From an uncultured Pedobacter sp. (lineage in GTDB: Bacteria > Bacteroidota > Bacteroidia > Sphingobacteriales > Sphingobacteriaceae), in NCBI GenBank assembly GCA_946478755.1, contig CAMLDJ010000014.1:1-46051 (forward strand): DNA of 46,051 nt. Reading direction: 5' to 3'. Below, piece after piece: positions 29,562 through 38,018 of the stretch (positions are counted from its first letter, which is position 1; every line of letters starts with the position of its first letter). The notes beneath the pieces are model-generated. The model was not told the DNA's origin. It made no database searches and saw only the letters and a list, made by a program, of their open reading frames with translations. The position numbers and the translations under genes were made by a program.

Positions 29562-30773
29562 TTAGGTTAATTGGGTAGGTTCTTCTATTTGATCAAATTG
29601 ACTATGTTCTATCACTAAGCTCGCTGCGGCCAGTAACTCGGCATTTGCAGCTAATTCTGAAAGTATGATGTGCGTCTGGTCTGCAATCCTGGGAATGCAA
29701 AACTCATTAACAGCCTGCTGTACAGGCGGCAAGAGTATTTTCCCTGCTATAGCTCCCCTTCCGCTTAAAATAATGCACTCGGGATTCATAATATGGATCA
29801 GGGTGGCCAATCCTTTTCCGATCAGAAAGGCTGCATCAGAAAGAATGGACACAGCAAGCGGATCGTGGTTTTTGGCAGCTTCTAAAAAAAGGTCGCCGCG
29901 GTTTCTGTTTTTATCTTTAAAGAGTTCGGTCATGCTTGTTGCGGCACCGTTCTCTATTTCCTCGTTTGCACGCTTGGTCATTACCAGTAAAGAGGTTTCT
30001 ACCTCCAGGCAGCCACGCTTACCACAGGAACATAAATTATTGCTGCTGGAAAGCGGAATATGACTAAACTCACCAGCATAACCACTGCTTCCTCTATAAA
30101 GTTTTCCGTTTATGATCATTCCCAGACCAGTTCCCCATCCTATGTTGGCCACCATCACGTCCCGTTTTCCTGTTGCTGCACCAAAATGCAGTTCAGCAAG
30201 AGCAATCAAACTTGAATCGTTATCCATAAGCACTGGAAGACCCAGTTTTTTGGTCAGGTATTTTCCAAGGTGCTTACCATCTTTCGTTTTGAGGTGCGAA
30301 TGATTGATTCCATGCTCGGCGTCGATAAATCCAGGCACGCCAATGCCAACACCCAGAAGGTTTCCGATATCTATTCCAGAAAGCTTAATGTGCTTATCGA
30401 TGAAATCAATCAGTTCATCTACTGCTTTAGTCCCTCCCGGCAGGGCAAGATCTAAAGTTTGAATCGGGTAGACAAGATTCCGGGCCAGGTCATAGATCGC
30501 CATCCTGGTGGTAAACTGATCCATCGCCACAGAAACAATGTATTTCTGCATATCAGGGTTTAACAGGAACAAGGACGCCCTTCTGCCACCAGTTGAAGGT
30601 GCGAGTCCTTGTTCTGTTATATATCCTTCGGTAACCAGCCCGTTAACGACTTTAGTGACCAATGGTAAACTTTTATGGGTGAGTTTACTTAATTGTGTAA
30701 GTGACAGCGGATTTTTATAATAAAGCTGCTTAATGATATCCGCTTTAAGCAATTGACCCTTTTCTATTGTCAT
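29562..30773 (-). CDS. ROK family transcriptional regulator (NagC/Mlc/XylR type)
   Basis: 403 residues with an N-terminal winged helix-turn-helix (~1-70, SLTQLSKLTHKSLPLVTKVV) and a C-terminal ROK sugar-kinase-like domain (~75-400). GIGVPGFID, the MDNDSS motif and GWGTGLG are ROK signatures. The zinc-binding motif CSCGKRGCLE is intact. Members with the DNA-binding domain repress sugar genes and release DNA on binding a monosaccharide or its phosphate. As the first gene of PUL-1, 23 bp ahead of susC, it most likely autoregulates the whole operon. The sugar signal may be one released by the enzymes, such as mannose, fucose or GlcNAc, but this is inferred. Confidence 0.92.
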   Translation of the reverse strand: MTIEKGQLLKADIIKQLYYKNPLSLTQLSKLTHKSLPLVTKVVNGLVTEGYITEQGLAPSTGGRRASLFLLNPDMQKYIVSVAMDQFTTRMAIYDLARNLVYPIQTLDLALPGGTKAVDELIDFIDKHIKLSGIDIGNLLGVGIGVPGFIDAEHGINHSHLKTKDGKHLGKYLTKKLGLPVLMDNDSSLIALAELHFGAATGKRDVMVANIGWGTGLGMIINGKLYRGSSGYAGEFSHIPLSSSNNLCSCGKRGCLEVETSLLVMTKRANEEIENGAATSMTELFKDKNRNRGDLFLEAAKNHDPLAVSILSDAAFLIGKGLATLIHIMNPECIILSGRGAIAGKILLPPVQQAVNEFCIPRIADQTHIILSELAANAELLAAASLVIEHSQFDQIEEPTQLT

Positions 30774-30798
30774 CGGTTTTTCGGTTAGATTGATATAA

Positions 30799-30806
30799 CA
30801 AACTTA
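30799..30806 (-). promoter_or_regulatory. Candidate -7 box (TAAGTTTG) of PUL-1 operon
   Basis: The minus strand reads TAAGTTTG, a full match to the Bacteroidetes TAnnTTTG -7 element, 25 nt upstream of the ROK ATG. No clear -33 TTTG was found at the usual spacing, so support rests on this box and its position just ahead of the first gene of the operon. Confidence 0.45.
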
Positions 30807-30846
30807 ATAATTTAAAACAATACTTTACTAATCTTTTTAAATTATT
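30806..30846. promoter_or_regulatory. 12-bp inverted repeat, candidate ROK operator
   Basis: AATAATTTAAAA (30806-30817) and TTTTAAATTATT (30835-30846) are perfect inverted repeats separated by 17 bp, next to the candidate -7 box and 33 bp from the ROK start. ROK repressors of the NagC/Mlc type bind AT-rich palindromes. Only A and T are involved, so chance similarity is a real concern. Confidence 0.4.
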
Positions 30847-30959
30847 TATTAAGTATAGCCATGTTTTATAAAGTTGAAGAACTTTACAAATGCGCTCAGC
30901 AACGTAAGTAATTACTTAATTTATTTTATATCAAGGAATTAACCAAACCAACTACCCGC

Positions 30960-30996
30960 AAAAAAATGGAGCAAGGTATTTATCCTTGCTCCATTT
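30960..30996 (-). terminator. Intrinsic terminator of system 2 transcript
   Basis: The 13-bp stem arms at 30964-30976 and 30984-30996 (core ATGGAGCAAGG/CCTTGCTCCAT) with a 7-nt loop are followed, on the minus strand, by a run of seven U residues (plus-strand A run 30960-30966). It lies after the DUF5689/small-ORF genes and before the PUL-1 promoter, insulating the two units. Confidence 0.88.
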
Positions 30997-31020
30997 TGCT
31001 TGGTATTCTTGTACTCCGAT

Positions 31021-31246
31021 TTATTTTTTTCTCATGATCATCCAGGAGTTCGCCACCGCTCGTTCTACATTTCCAGAGGGCTTATTTTGAGTTTCATAAG
31101 CACCCGAGCTGTTTTTACGATAAAAGTAGTGGAGCCACCGTTTCCTCTTTTGTTTTTTTTTCTGTTTCTGCTTTCTTACTGCCGGATTGAGTAAAAACAG
31201 TAAACAGTAAAAATGCGAGCAGGTACAATTTATATTGATATTTCAT
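31021..31246 (-). pseudogene. Small secreted-protein gene interrupted at a 9-A run
   Basis: ATG at 31246, 17 bp after the DUF5689 gene, starts a signal-peptide-like sequence (MKYQYKLYLLAFLLFTVFTQ) that stops after 43 residues at 31115. Removing one A from the run of nine (31153-31161 on the plus strand) joins it to a frame ending FYRKNSSGAYETQNKPSG then NVERAVANSWMIMRKK and a stop at 31021, giving a 74-residue basic protein. The total span is 225+1 bases, as expected for one extra base. It may be a true frameshift, a phase-variable or slippage site, or a homopolymer sequencing error. I do not recognise the family. It is the last gene of system 2 before the terminator. Confidence 0.55.
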
Positions 31247-31263
31247 GATTAGTGAATTTATAA

Positions 31264-32886
31264 TTATTTTCGGAAGTAAGTGACTCCGGAGCCCGATTCG
31301 ATGGTTTCCAGATTAACCGCAGCAGCGGCTGTGCAGGACAGGGTACCAATAGTAAGACTCGTGGTTTCCCTTGGGATAATCCATGCATTTTTACTGACCA
31401 CACCTCCAAGTTTCGAGTAATCGCTCACGTCGCTGGCCGGCTGTCTGTACATATACAAATTGGTGCCCTGTCCAAAGAATGGCTGGGGCTCCCCGGTTTC
31501 AGGGTTAGCAGGGTTGTAATGATCATTCAAAGGAACCCGATAACCCCATCCGTTGGCCGCATTATAAGCTGTAGTCAGTTTGGTACCATAGAAGACCGCA
31601 TCAATAGGAACCGATGTAGAAGTAACCGTTGTTCCGTTAAATACAGCGATCCCATCTACAACGTTACTCCCATCGCCAGCCATGTTGCCCATAGTTGCCG
31701 TGGCACTGCCAAAACCATCATATGCTGCAGCAGGTGCGTTGATTGTTCTGATCCAGTTGGCACTGCTGATGTCGGTTGTTGGACCGCAGTTCCAGTATCC
31801 GCCAATTACTTTGCCCGGACCGCCCACGTAAAGGAAAGTCCCGGCTTTTGCGGTACCGGCATTAAGGTTAAACTTGAAGGTAAGTGTTCCACCGGCAGCC
31901 CATCCGTTAGCTGTAGCTGTACCGTTTGAAGCGACAACAACCGAATAGGGCGTTGCAGCGAAATCAATGTCACGAAGTGCCATGAGTTGTATATATTCAT
32001 AAGAACCTTTATGCACGACGGTAACTCCAGTGGAATAGGAAGATGAGGTGCCTGCTGCCGGGGCATCCCCTCCTTTTGGATCTGCCAGGAAACCACTGAT
32101 GACCAGGTCTGCATTTAATGGGGCGCTTGTGATCTGTACATCATTTATTGTTCGCATACGCAATTGCATGGTCGCACCTTCTACAGTATTGGCCTGTGCA
32201 TTATAGTACATCGCTATGCCTGTAAAATTGGCATTAACAGGAACCTTAGCGGCAGAGAAACTTGCTGCCGGATCGGTGGCCAGTTTAATCTCTGCCTCAG
32301 TGGATCCATCATAAAGTCCTTTTTCTCCGCTATAAGTTTCATTGGCCACTGGTGGAGGAACCAGGTCTGCACCAGCTATTTTAACCAGCATACTTTCATA
32401 CTTGTTGAAGTTTTTTGACAGCTCATCGAGCGTGATCAGCAGCGTTTTCACAAATCGATCCTGATCAACTTTCGTAATTTTGCTTGTAGGGATATCCAGC
32501 AACTGGAGACTTCCCTTTACGCGGTCGATCTTACTTCCCTGTATCTCTATAACCAATGAATCCCCTGGTAGGTAAGGCACAGCTTCTGCATCTTTTAAAG
32601 ACACTACAATTCCGGCGGTTATACCATCCTTTGTCTGTACCATTACGAACTGTCCCTTGGGAATATTACCCGCACTGACATCAGAAATCACCGTTCCTGC
32701 TAAACGGGAAACACCAGTATTTTCTTCAGTGAGCTGTATCTGCGCACCTTTATACAGATTACGCAGTGAAGCTACGCTAACATTTACTGTTGGCGTTCCT
32801 AATAGCGTATCCTTTTGTTTGAAACAAGCGGTCAGCATCATCGCCGAAACAGCGATGATCACTAATGAATAAATTAATCTCTTCAT
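31264..32886 (-). CDS. DUF5689 domain lipoprotein (system 2)
   Basis: 540 residues. The lipobox MLTAC places the lipidated Cys at residue 21, so it is probably surface- or outer-membrane-anchored. Residues ~35-260 fit the DUF5689 beta-rich domain (VSVASLRNLYKGAQIQL, GTVISD...GNIPKGQFVMVQ, GDSLVIEIQG). From ~265 a lamin-tail-like beta-sandwich begins (DLVISGFLADPKGGD, EYIQLMALRDID), and a further beta domain ends the protein at GVTYFRK. No catalytic motif is visible. Genes of this type follow SusCD pairs in Bacteroidota and are thought to act as extra surface binding proteins; the ligand is unknown. It lies 23 bp after susD. Confidence 0.82.
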   Translation of the reverse strand: MKRLIYSLVIIAVSAMMLTACFKQKDTLLGTPTVNVSVASLRNLYKGAQIQLTEENTGVSRLAGTVISDVSAGNIPKGQFVMVQTKDGITAGIVVSLKDAEAVPYLPGDSLVIEIQGSKIDRVKGSLQLLDIPTSKITKVDQDRFVKTLLITLDELSKNFNKYESMLVKIAGADLVPPPVANETYSGEKGLYDGSTEAEIKLATDPAASFSAAKVPVNANFTGIAMYYNAQANTVEGATMQLRMRTINDVQITSAPLNADLVISGFLADPKGGDAPAAGTSSSYSTGVTVVHKGSYEYIQLMALRDIDFAATPYSVVVASNGTATANGWAAGGTLTFKFNLNAGTAKAGTFLYVGGPGKVIGGYWNCGPTTDISSANWIRTINAPAAAYDGFGSATATMGNMAGDGSNVVDGIAVFNGTTVTSTSVPIDAVFYGTKLTTAYNAANGWGYRVPLNDHYNPANPETGEPQPFFGQGTNLYMYRQPASDVSDYSKLGGVVSKNAWIIPRETTSLTIGTLSCTAAAAVNLETIESGSGVTYFRK

Positions 32887-32909
32887 CTCTTTATTTTAAA
32901 TATTGAAAA

Positions 32910-34352
32910 TTATTGTTCCCACCAGGATTTCACATTGATGTTGTCCGTTCCGATCCAGGTTACCGCTTCCAGGTAATTGCTTTTGTTGTATGCCTGGGTA
33001 ACTACCGGATATAATAACCTGCGCGGCATTTTACCGCCATTGCTGGCTTGTGCATGTACCGTAAGCTCTGGATAACCCGTTCTGCGGTAATCAAACCAGG
33101 ATTCCAGTCCGACATAAAACAGGGAAAGGTATTTCTGTGTAATAATGGTAGACAGCTGTCCATCAAAAGCTACTCCAGGCTGGGTAAGGTAGGTAGCCGG
33201 CAGGCTTGCGGCCCAAAATGTCATACTGGCTCTAACGCCATTTTCATAATAGAGCTGTGCTTGTGCATTCCCGCCCGGGATCCATCCTTTTAACGCTACT
33301 TCTGCTAAGATAAACTGCAGTTCGGAATAGCTCATGATCATTCCCAAACGTGGTGACTGGGCTAGGGTAAAGTTTAGGTATGAAGTCGGCAGGTTAAAAA
33401 TTGTTCCAGCCATTCCACTCGGGAAGCCGCTTTGCGTGCTTACATACTCCTGTCCATTCTTGGTGTACCAAATCGGGATCCTCGGGTCGCCGAAATCCTG
33501 CATCAGCTGAAGGATGAAATTACTAGGGCAGTAGTTCGCTCCGAAATCAACGTTAGTGGAATTGAAATATGGGTTATAAAAGGGCTCGACATTAGTAAAC
33601 GCGAGATAGGCCTGATCTGAAGCTCCTGTAAAAATAGGGTACAGATCCGGGTTGCTGACAATCGAATTGATTTTTGCCGCGCTATTCATTTCAGGGCGGT
33701 TGCTTACTCTAAGGTACAGGCGCAGACGCAAGGAATTGCAAAACTTTTTCCAGCAGGTAATCTGTGCAGCCTCCTGGTTTCCATAAAGGATATCGCCGCC
33801 CTGATCAAGTTTCATCTTATCGTCAAATAGGAGTGCAGCCTTGTCCAGGTTGTCCAGCAGGTCCTGATAAATATCCTCCTGCTTATCGTACTTCGGCAGG
33901 AAGTTGAGCTCATCTCCTTTCTGGGCATCAAAATAAGGTACGTTCCCAAAAGCATCCGTTAATTCCGACATCATCCATGCCTTTAAAGTTAAGGCAACGG
34001 CTATATAACTGGAATGCCCTTCTTTTTCTGCGCGCCTTAGCATATCCTCGGCATTATTCAGCATGGTATAATGCTTATTCCATAAATTGTTGCCGTCTGT
34101 AGATCTCAGATCGTAGCGTTGTACAAAGGCATTTTCGCTTTTTTGCACAGTGTATTGCATCAACTCGTTGCCCAAGCTCCTTGCAGTAGCGATATTGGTT
34201 GTAGTAGCAGTGTATAAAGTTTGCGACAAAAGTGTGCCCGGAGTAATGTCTTTTATCGCATTTGGATCCTTGCTCATGGTATCAAAATCCTTTGTACAGC
34301 TTAATGCCGAGATTGTGGCAAAAGCAAAAACCAGGTAATGTATCTTCTTCAT
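32910..34352 (-). CDS. SusD/RagB family outer-membrane lipoprotein (system 2)
   Basis: 480 residues, lipobox ISALSC with Cys19 as lipid anchor. The sequence fits the same nutrient-binding SusD subfamily as the PUL-1 protein (for example KFCNSLRLRLYLRVSNRPEM, GLESWFDYRRTGYPEL), but it is clearly diverged from it. It should form the lid of the SusC encoded 11 bp upstream. With no hydrolase gene in this operon the substrate cannot be named; it may be a small glycan, peptide or other nutrient that needs little processing at the surface. Confidence 0.9.
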   Translation of the reverse strand: MKKIHYLVFAFATISALSCTKDFDTMSKDPNAIKDITPGTLLSQTLYTATTTNIATARSLGNELMQYTVQKSENAFVQRYDLRSTDGNNLWNKHYTMLNNAEDMLRRAEKEGHSSYIAVALTLKAWMMSELTDAFGNVPYFDAQKGDELNFLPKYDKQEDIYQDLLDNLDKAALLFDDKMKLDQGGDILYGNQEAAQITCWKKFCNSLRLRLYLRVSNRPEMNSAAKINSIVSNPDLYPIFTGASDQAYLAFTNVEPFYNPYFNSTNVDFGANYCPSNFILQLMQDFGDPRIPIWYTKNGQEYVSTQSGFPSGMAGTIFNLPTSYLNFTLAQSPRLGMIMSYSELQFILAEVALKGWIPGGNAQAQLYYENGVRASMTFWAASLPATYLTQPGVAFDGQLSTIITQKYLSLFYVGLESWFDYRRTGYPELTVHAQASNGGKMPRRLLYPVVTQAYNKSNYLEAVTWIGTDNINVKSWWEQ

Positions 34353-34363
34353 CTGTATTTCTG

Positions 34364-37300
34364 TTAAAATGAAAGTTTAAAATTGAATCCAAACGTGCGC
34401 GTGGTAGGAAATTGTCCGACTTCTATTCCCTGGATCATCACCCCTCCGTTCAGCGTGCTGCTTTGCGGATCAAAAACCGGCCATGCACTCCATATGAATA
34501 GATTTCTGCCAAATACCCCGGCCGAAGTATTCCTGATACCCATTTTTTCCAGGTACTTGGATTTGATGGTGTAATCCAAACGTGCTTCCCTCAATTTGAT
34601 ATAAGTTGCATCAAAGAGGTTAGCCTCCGCATTGACACGATCAAAATGTGCGTTGTAATATACCGAAGGACTAACCACCACATCGTTGGCCCTGTAGCTG
34701 CCGTCACTATTCATGATCACACCTGTACCCAATATGCCGCCCTTTTCTCTGCCGGGGATGGTGCTGGTCAGTTTACCGGATACGGTCATTACAGAATTCG
34801 ACAGCGAATATTTCTTATGTCCGAACTCTCCATCAAACAAGACGTTCAATCGGAACCTTTTATAAGTAAACTCATTTCCTATGCCCCCTTTAAACTTTGG
34901 AACTGCACTGCCCTGGTATACGATATCAGGTGTAAGTTGAGGCACACCGTTCGCATAAATAATATCGCCATTTGAATTACGCAGATAACCTCGTCCATAG
35001 ATATCGCCAATACTGCCGCCAGGAATGGCCATCAGGGAAACACCGGAAGATCCCATTGCATACAATTCCAGGTTTTCTACACCTTCTCTAAGGTAAACGA
35101 CCTTCCCTCTGTTGATCGCAGCGTTGATCGTCGTCCGCCATGAAAAGTCCTTTTTGGTAATCACCTTTCCCCAGGCCTGCAATTCCAATCCCTTGTTGCG
35201 AACTAAGCCCGCATTCATTATGTAGTTGTAATAGCCACTTGCCCGCTCTACAGGAACCTTTAAGATCTGGTCGTAGGTGTTAGTCAGGTAAGCTGAAAAA
35301 TCTATCCCAATCTTATTTTTGAAAAAGCGTGCTTCCAGACCGGCTTCATAACTCTTTGTCCTTTCAGGTTTTAAATCCGAATTGTTGAGGATAGTCGGAT
35401 TCGTAACACTTGAAGGAAAATTGCTTGATGCATAATATTTTTCTATCCGGTAGGGCTGGGTATCATTTCCAACCTCCGCATAAGAAAATCTGGCTTTGAG
35501 GTAGGAAAGCGCATTGCTGCGTAAATGTAGCATATCCGACACCACAAGACTTAAGTTTGCTGATGGGTAGAAATAAGAATTGTTAGCGGCAGAGAATACA
35601 CTGGACCAGTCGTTCCTGGCAGTAAGCTCTAAAAACAGATAGTCCTTAAAAGAGAAATTGGCAAAGCCATAAACACTGTTAACGGCCTTTTCTTCTTTAT
35701 ATCCTACCATAACAGGTCTGTCGATTCCATTGGTAAGTGTGTAAACACCTGGAATCAGCAGCTTTTTTATGCTCCCTATTGTTCTGTTGTACATGGAATG
35801 CATGCGGTTGCCGCCGACAGCAGCACTCATGCTAAAGTCTTTATTGAGTTTTTTCTTATAGTTCAGGAGGAAATCGGAGTTTTGCTCATAACGGATCACA
35901 TTTTGCTCTTTATAAAACCCGTTGGTGTAGTGATGTGCACTCATCGGCTGCCTGTTTGAGCTGATGTCATCGTACATATCGATAGCCGTTTTCGCGGTAA
36001 AAGTAAGGTCCTTCGTGATGTTGTAATTGAAGTTGATATTTCCGAAAACGCCGTTTCTATTCATCGGGTTCAGCTCCTCATATAGGGCAAAATAGGGATT
36101 ATCAGGTACAGAGCTGAATGGCCTGTTTTGTTTGTCGTCCTCCGTTGCCCAGTAATCGCGGAACCAGTTCAAATCGACATTGGCGTTGGTAAACATCAGA
36201 AAATAGGATGCGGTCTGGTTGCTGTAACCGGTGCTTGGCAGGTTATCTGATGATTTGTTATAATAGTTGATCTTGGTAGAGATCTGCATTTTCTCACTGA
36301 TCTTCTGCGTTAAAGAGAAATTCACATTTGTTCGCTGGTAACCGGTATTTTCCAGGATATACTTATTAAACGTATTGTTAACAGATACCCTGGCCGTAGT
36401 TGCGCTGTTTCCCCCCTCAATAGAGACCGAGTTATTAGTGGTCAGCCCCATGCGGAACAGACCTTCCCTGTTATCCCGGTAAGCGACCCAGGGTAGCCTT
36501 TCCTTACTCTGTGTTTTGGTCAGGGGATCGTACTGAAAGTATTTTACACCCGTATTTAACTTTGGCCCCCAGCCAGAACTCGTCCCGGAAGTACTACCCC
36601 CATCTTCAGAAGTGCCATAGGAATAATAGTTTGCATCAGATCCGGCGCCCTGCCCGTATTCGTATTGATAATCCGGAAAATTATATACCTGATCAAGCGA
36701 GGTATTCGAGTTTACAGTAATGCCCAGGCCCTTGCGCGCACCACCAGATTTAGTGGTAACAATGATTGCGCCGTTGGCTCCTCTGGATCCGTATAGCGCG
36801 GTTGCACCGGGACCTTTCAGGACTGTGATACTCGCAATATCATCCGGACTAAGATCTGTCACGGCAGTACCGAAATCGAGTGATGGCTCTGCGGAGGAGT
36901 AAGCACTGCCCCCGTTTCCGCTAATCTGATTGCTTACGGGCACCCCGTCAATGACGATCAGTGCACCACTATTGCCCAGCTGAAGGGATTTGTCGCCCCG
37001 CAAGATAATGTCGGAAGAACCCATAGGGCCATCGGCCTTCTGGATATTTAGTCCCGCAACCTTACCTTCGAGTGCATTTAGCCAGTTGCTTGTCGGCGCA
37101 TCAGATACCGTCGATCCATCCAGCTTCTGTGCCGAATAACCCAGAGACTTTTCATCCCGTTTGATGCCGAGTGCCGTTACCATCACTTCTTTAAGATCTT
37201 TTGAATCGGGCAGCAGCCGTACATTCACCAGTTGTGACTTATCTACCGTAACCTTTACATTGCTTATCCGTTGGCTGGCATAAGAAATGAAGGAAACCTC

Positions 37301-37831
37301 TACCGTATACACTCCGGGTGCAACGGTGATCGAGTAAACTCCTTTTGCATCGGTCATGGCCGCCTGCTTGGTTTCGATGACCTTAACACTGGCACCAATT
37401 AGGGGCTGCCCGTTTTCATCGCTGATGATCCCCGTAATTTTCCCAGCTGCAACATTCCGCTGGCCGGACTGGTCAAGATCTTTAATAATGATGGTTTTCT
37501 CTTCAATCACATAACTAAGCGACTGCCCCATAAGGCTTTGTTGCATCACCATTTCCAGGGGTGTATTGTTGAAGTCGACATCGACGGTCCTGGTATTACT
37601 GATCTTTTTGAGCGTCCATAAAACGTTATATCCGGTCTGCTTCCTGATCTCTTTAAAAACCTGATCAAGTGTAGCCCCTTTTTGTTTCAGGGTTACGGTT
37701 TGGGCCAGGCCGGCCGCACCGGCCTGCATGATTGCAACAATCATTAGTAAAGTACTGAGCTTCATAATCAGCAATAGTTTAGTCATGTAGCCCGGAGGCT
37801 TACCTAGAATCCTTGTAGAAATTTTATACAT
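34364..37831 (-). CDS. SusC/RagA TonB-linked receptor with N-terminal STN signalling domain (system 2)
   Basis: 1,155 residues from ATG at 37831; the frame extends to 37948 but the added residues have no signal-peptide logic. A signal peptide (~1-43, KLSTLLMIVAIMQAGAAGLAQ region) is followed by the STN domain (~44-118, ATLDQVFKEIRKQTGYNVLW), a carboxypeptidase-regulatory-like domain (~125-210), VMVTALGIKRDEKSLGYSAQ, plug and barrel ending TRTFGFNFKLSF. STN domains contact FecR-type anti-sigma factors and signal substrate uptake. The matching FecR and ECF sigma genes lie just upstream, so this is a signal-transducing importer. Confidence 0.93.
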   Translation of the reverse strand: MYKISTRILGKPPGYMTKLLLIMKLSTLLMIVAIMQAGAAGLAQTVTLKQKGATLDQVFKEIRKQTGYNVLWTLKKISNTRTVDVDFNNTPLEMVMQQSLMGQSLSYVIEEKTIIIKDLDQSGQRNVAAGKITGIISDENGQPLIGASVKVIETKQAAMTDAKGVYSITVAPGVYTVEVSFISYASQRISNVKVTVDKSQLVNVRLLPDSKDLKEVMVTALGIKRDEKSLGYSAQKLDGSTVSDAPTSNWLNALEGKVAGLNIQKADGPMGSSDIILRGDKSLQLGNSGALIVIDGVPVSNQISGNGGSAYSSAEPSLDFGTAVTDLSPDDIASITVLKGPGATALYGSRGANGAIIVTTKSGGARKGLGITVNSNTSLDQVYNFPDYQYEYGQGAGSDANYYSYGTSEDGGSTSGTSSGWGPKLNTGVKYFQYDPLTKTQSKERLPWVAYRDNREGLFRMGLTTNNSVSIEGGNSATTARVSVNNTFNKYILENTGYQRTNVNFSLTQKISEKMQISTKINYYNKSSDNLPSTGYSNQTASYFLMFTNANVDLNWFRDYWATEDDKQNRPFSSVPDNPYFALYEELNPMNRNGVFGNINFNYNITKDLTFTAKTAIDMYDDISSNRQPMSAHHYTNGFYKEQNVIRYEQNSDFLLNYKKKLNKDFSMSAAVGGNRMHSMYNRTIGSIKKLLIPGVYTLTNGIDRPVMVGYKEEKAVNSVYGFANFSFKDYLFLELTARNDWSSVFSAANNSYFYPSANLSLVVSDMLHLRSNALSYLKARFSYAEVGNDTQPYRIEKYYASSNFPSSVTNPTILNNSDLKPERTKSYEAGLEARFFKNKIGIDFSAYLTNTYDQILKVPVERASGYYNYIMNAGLVRNKGLELQAWGKVITKKDFSWRTTINAAINRGKVVYLREGVENLELYAMGSSGVSLMAIPGGSIGDIYGRGYLRNSNGDIIYANGVPQLTPDIVYQGSAVPKFKGGIGNEFTYKRFRLNVLFDGEFGHKKYSLSNSVMTVSGKLTSTIPGREKGGILGTGVIMNSDGSYRANDVVVSPSVYYNAHFDRVNAEANLFDATYIKLREARLDYTIKSKYLEKMGIRNTSAGVFGRNLFIWSAWPVFDPQSSTLNGGVMIQGIEVGQFPTTRTFGFNFKLSF

Positions 37832-37903
37832 TTGGTTGTTTGGTTGGTTAAATACTTTGTTGTTGGCACACAATATCAAACAGATAGCCACTAAACTTTC
37901 AAG

Positions 37904-37927
37904 GGCTCCGACTGCAATCGGGGCTCT
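37904..37927. other. Hairpin in the FecR-SusC gap
   Basis: GGGCTCCGA (37904-37912) can pair with TCGGGGCTC (37919-37927) using two wobble pairs and a 6-nt loop. It sits 73 bp upstream of the SusC start in the 187-bp gap. On the plus strand it is followed by TTTTATTT, resembling a terminator for antisense transcription; on the minus strand it would be a leader hairpin. Confidence 0.35.
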
Positions 37928-38018
37928 TTTATTTAGAAAATTATCCAATTTTAGGGGCTGGCTAAGGATCGTCTTTATAATTCTTCATTTGGTTTAACTT
38001 GCTCGTTTAATATTATTG

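Noticed and set aside
31000..31194. Plus-strand 64-residue ORF
   Set aside because: It is opposite the small secreted ORF and terminator, low-complexity in part, and has no supporting promoter or domain.
37832..37948. Longer N-terminus for the STN-SusC
   Set aside because: The 39 added residues precede a normal signal region and cover the leader hairpin; ATG 37831 fits the family better.
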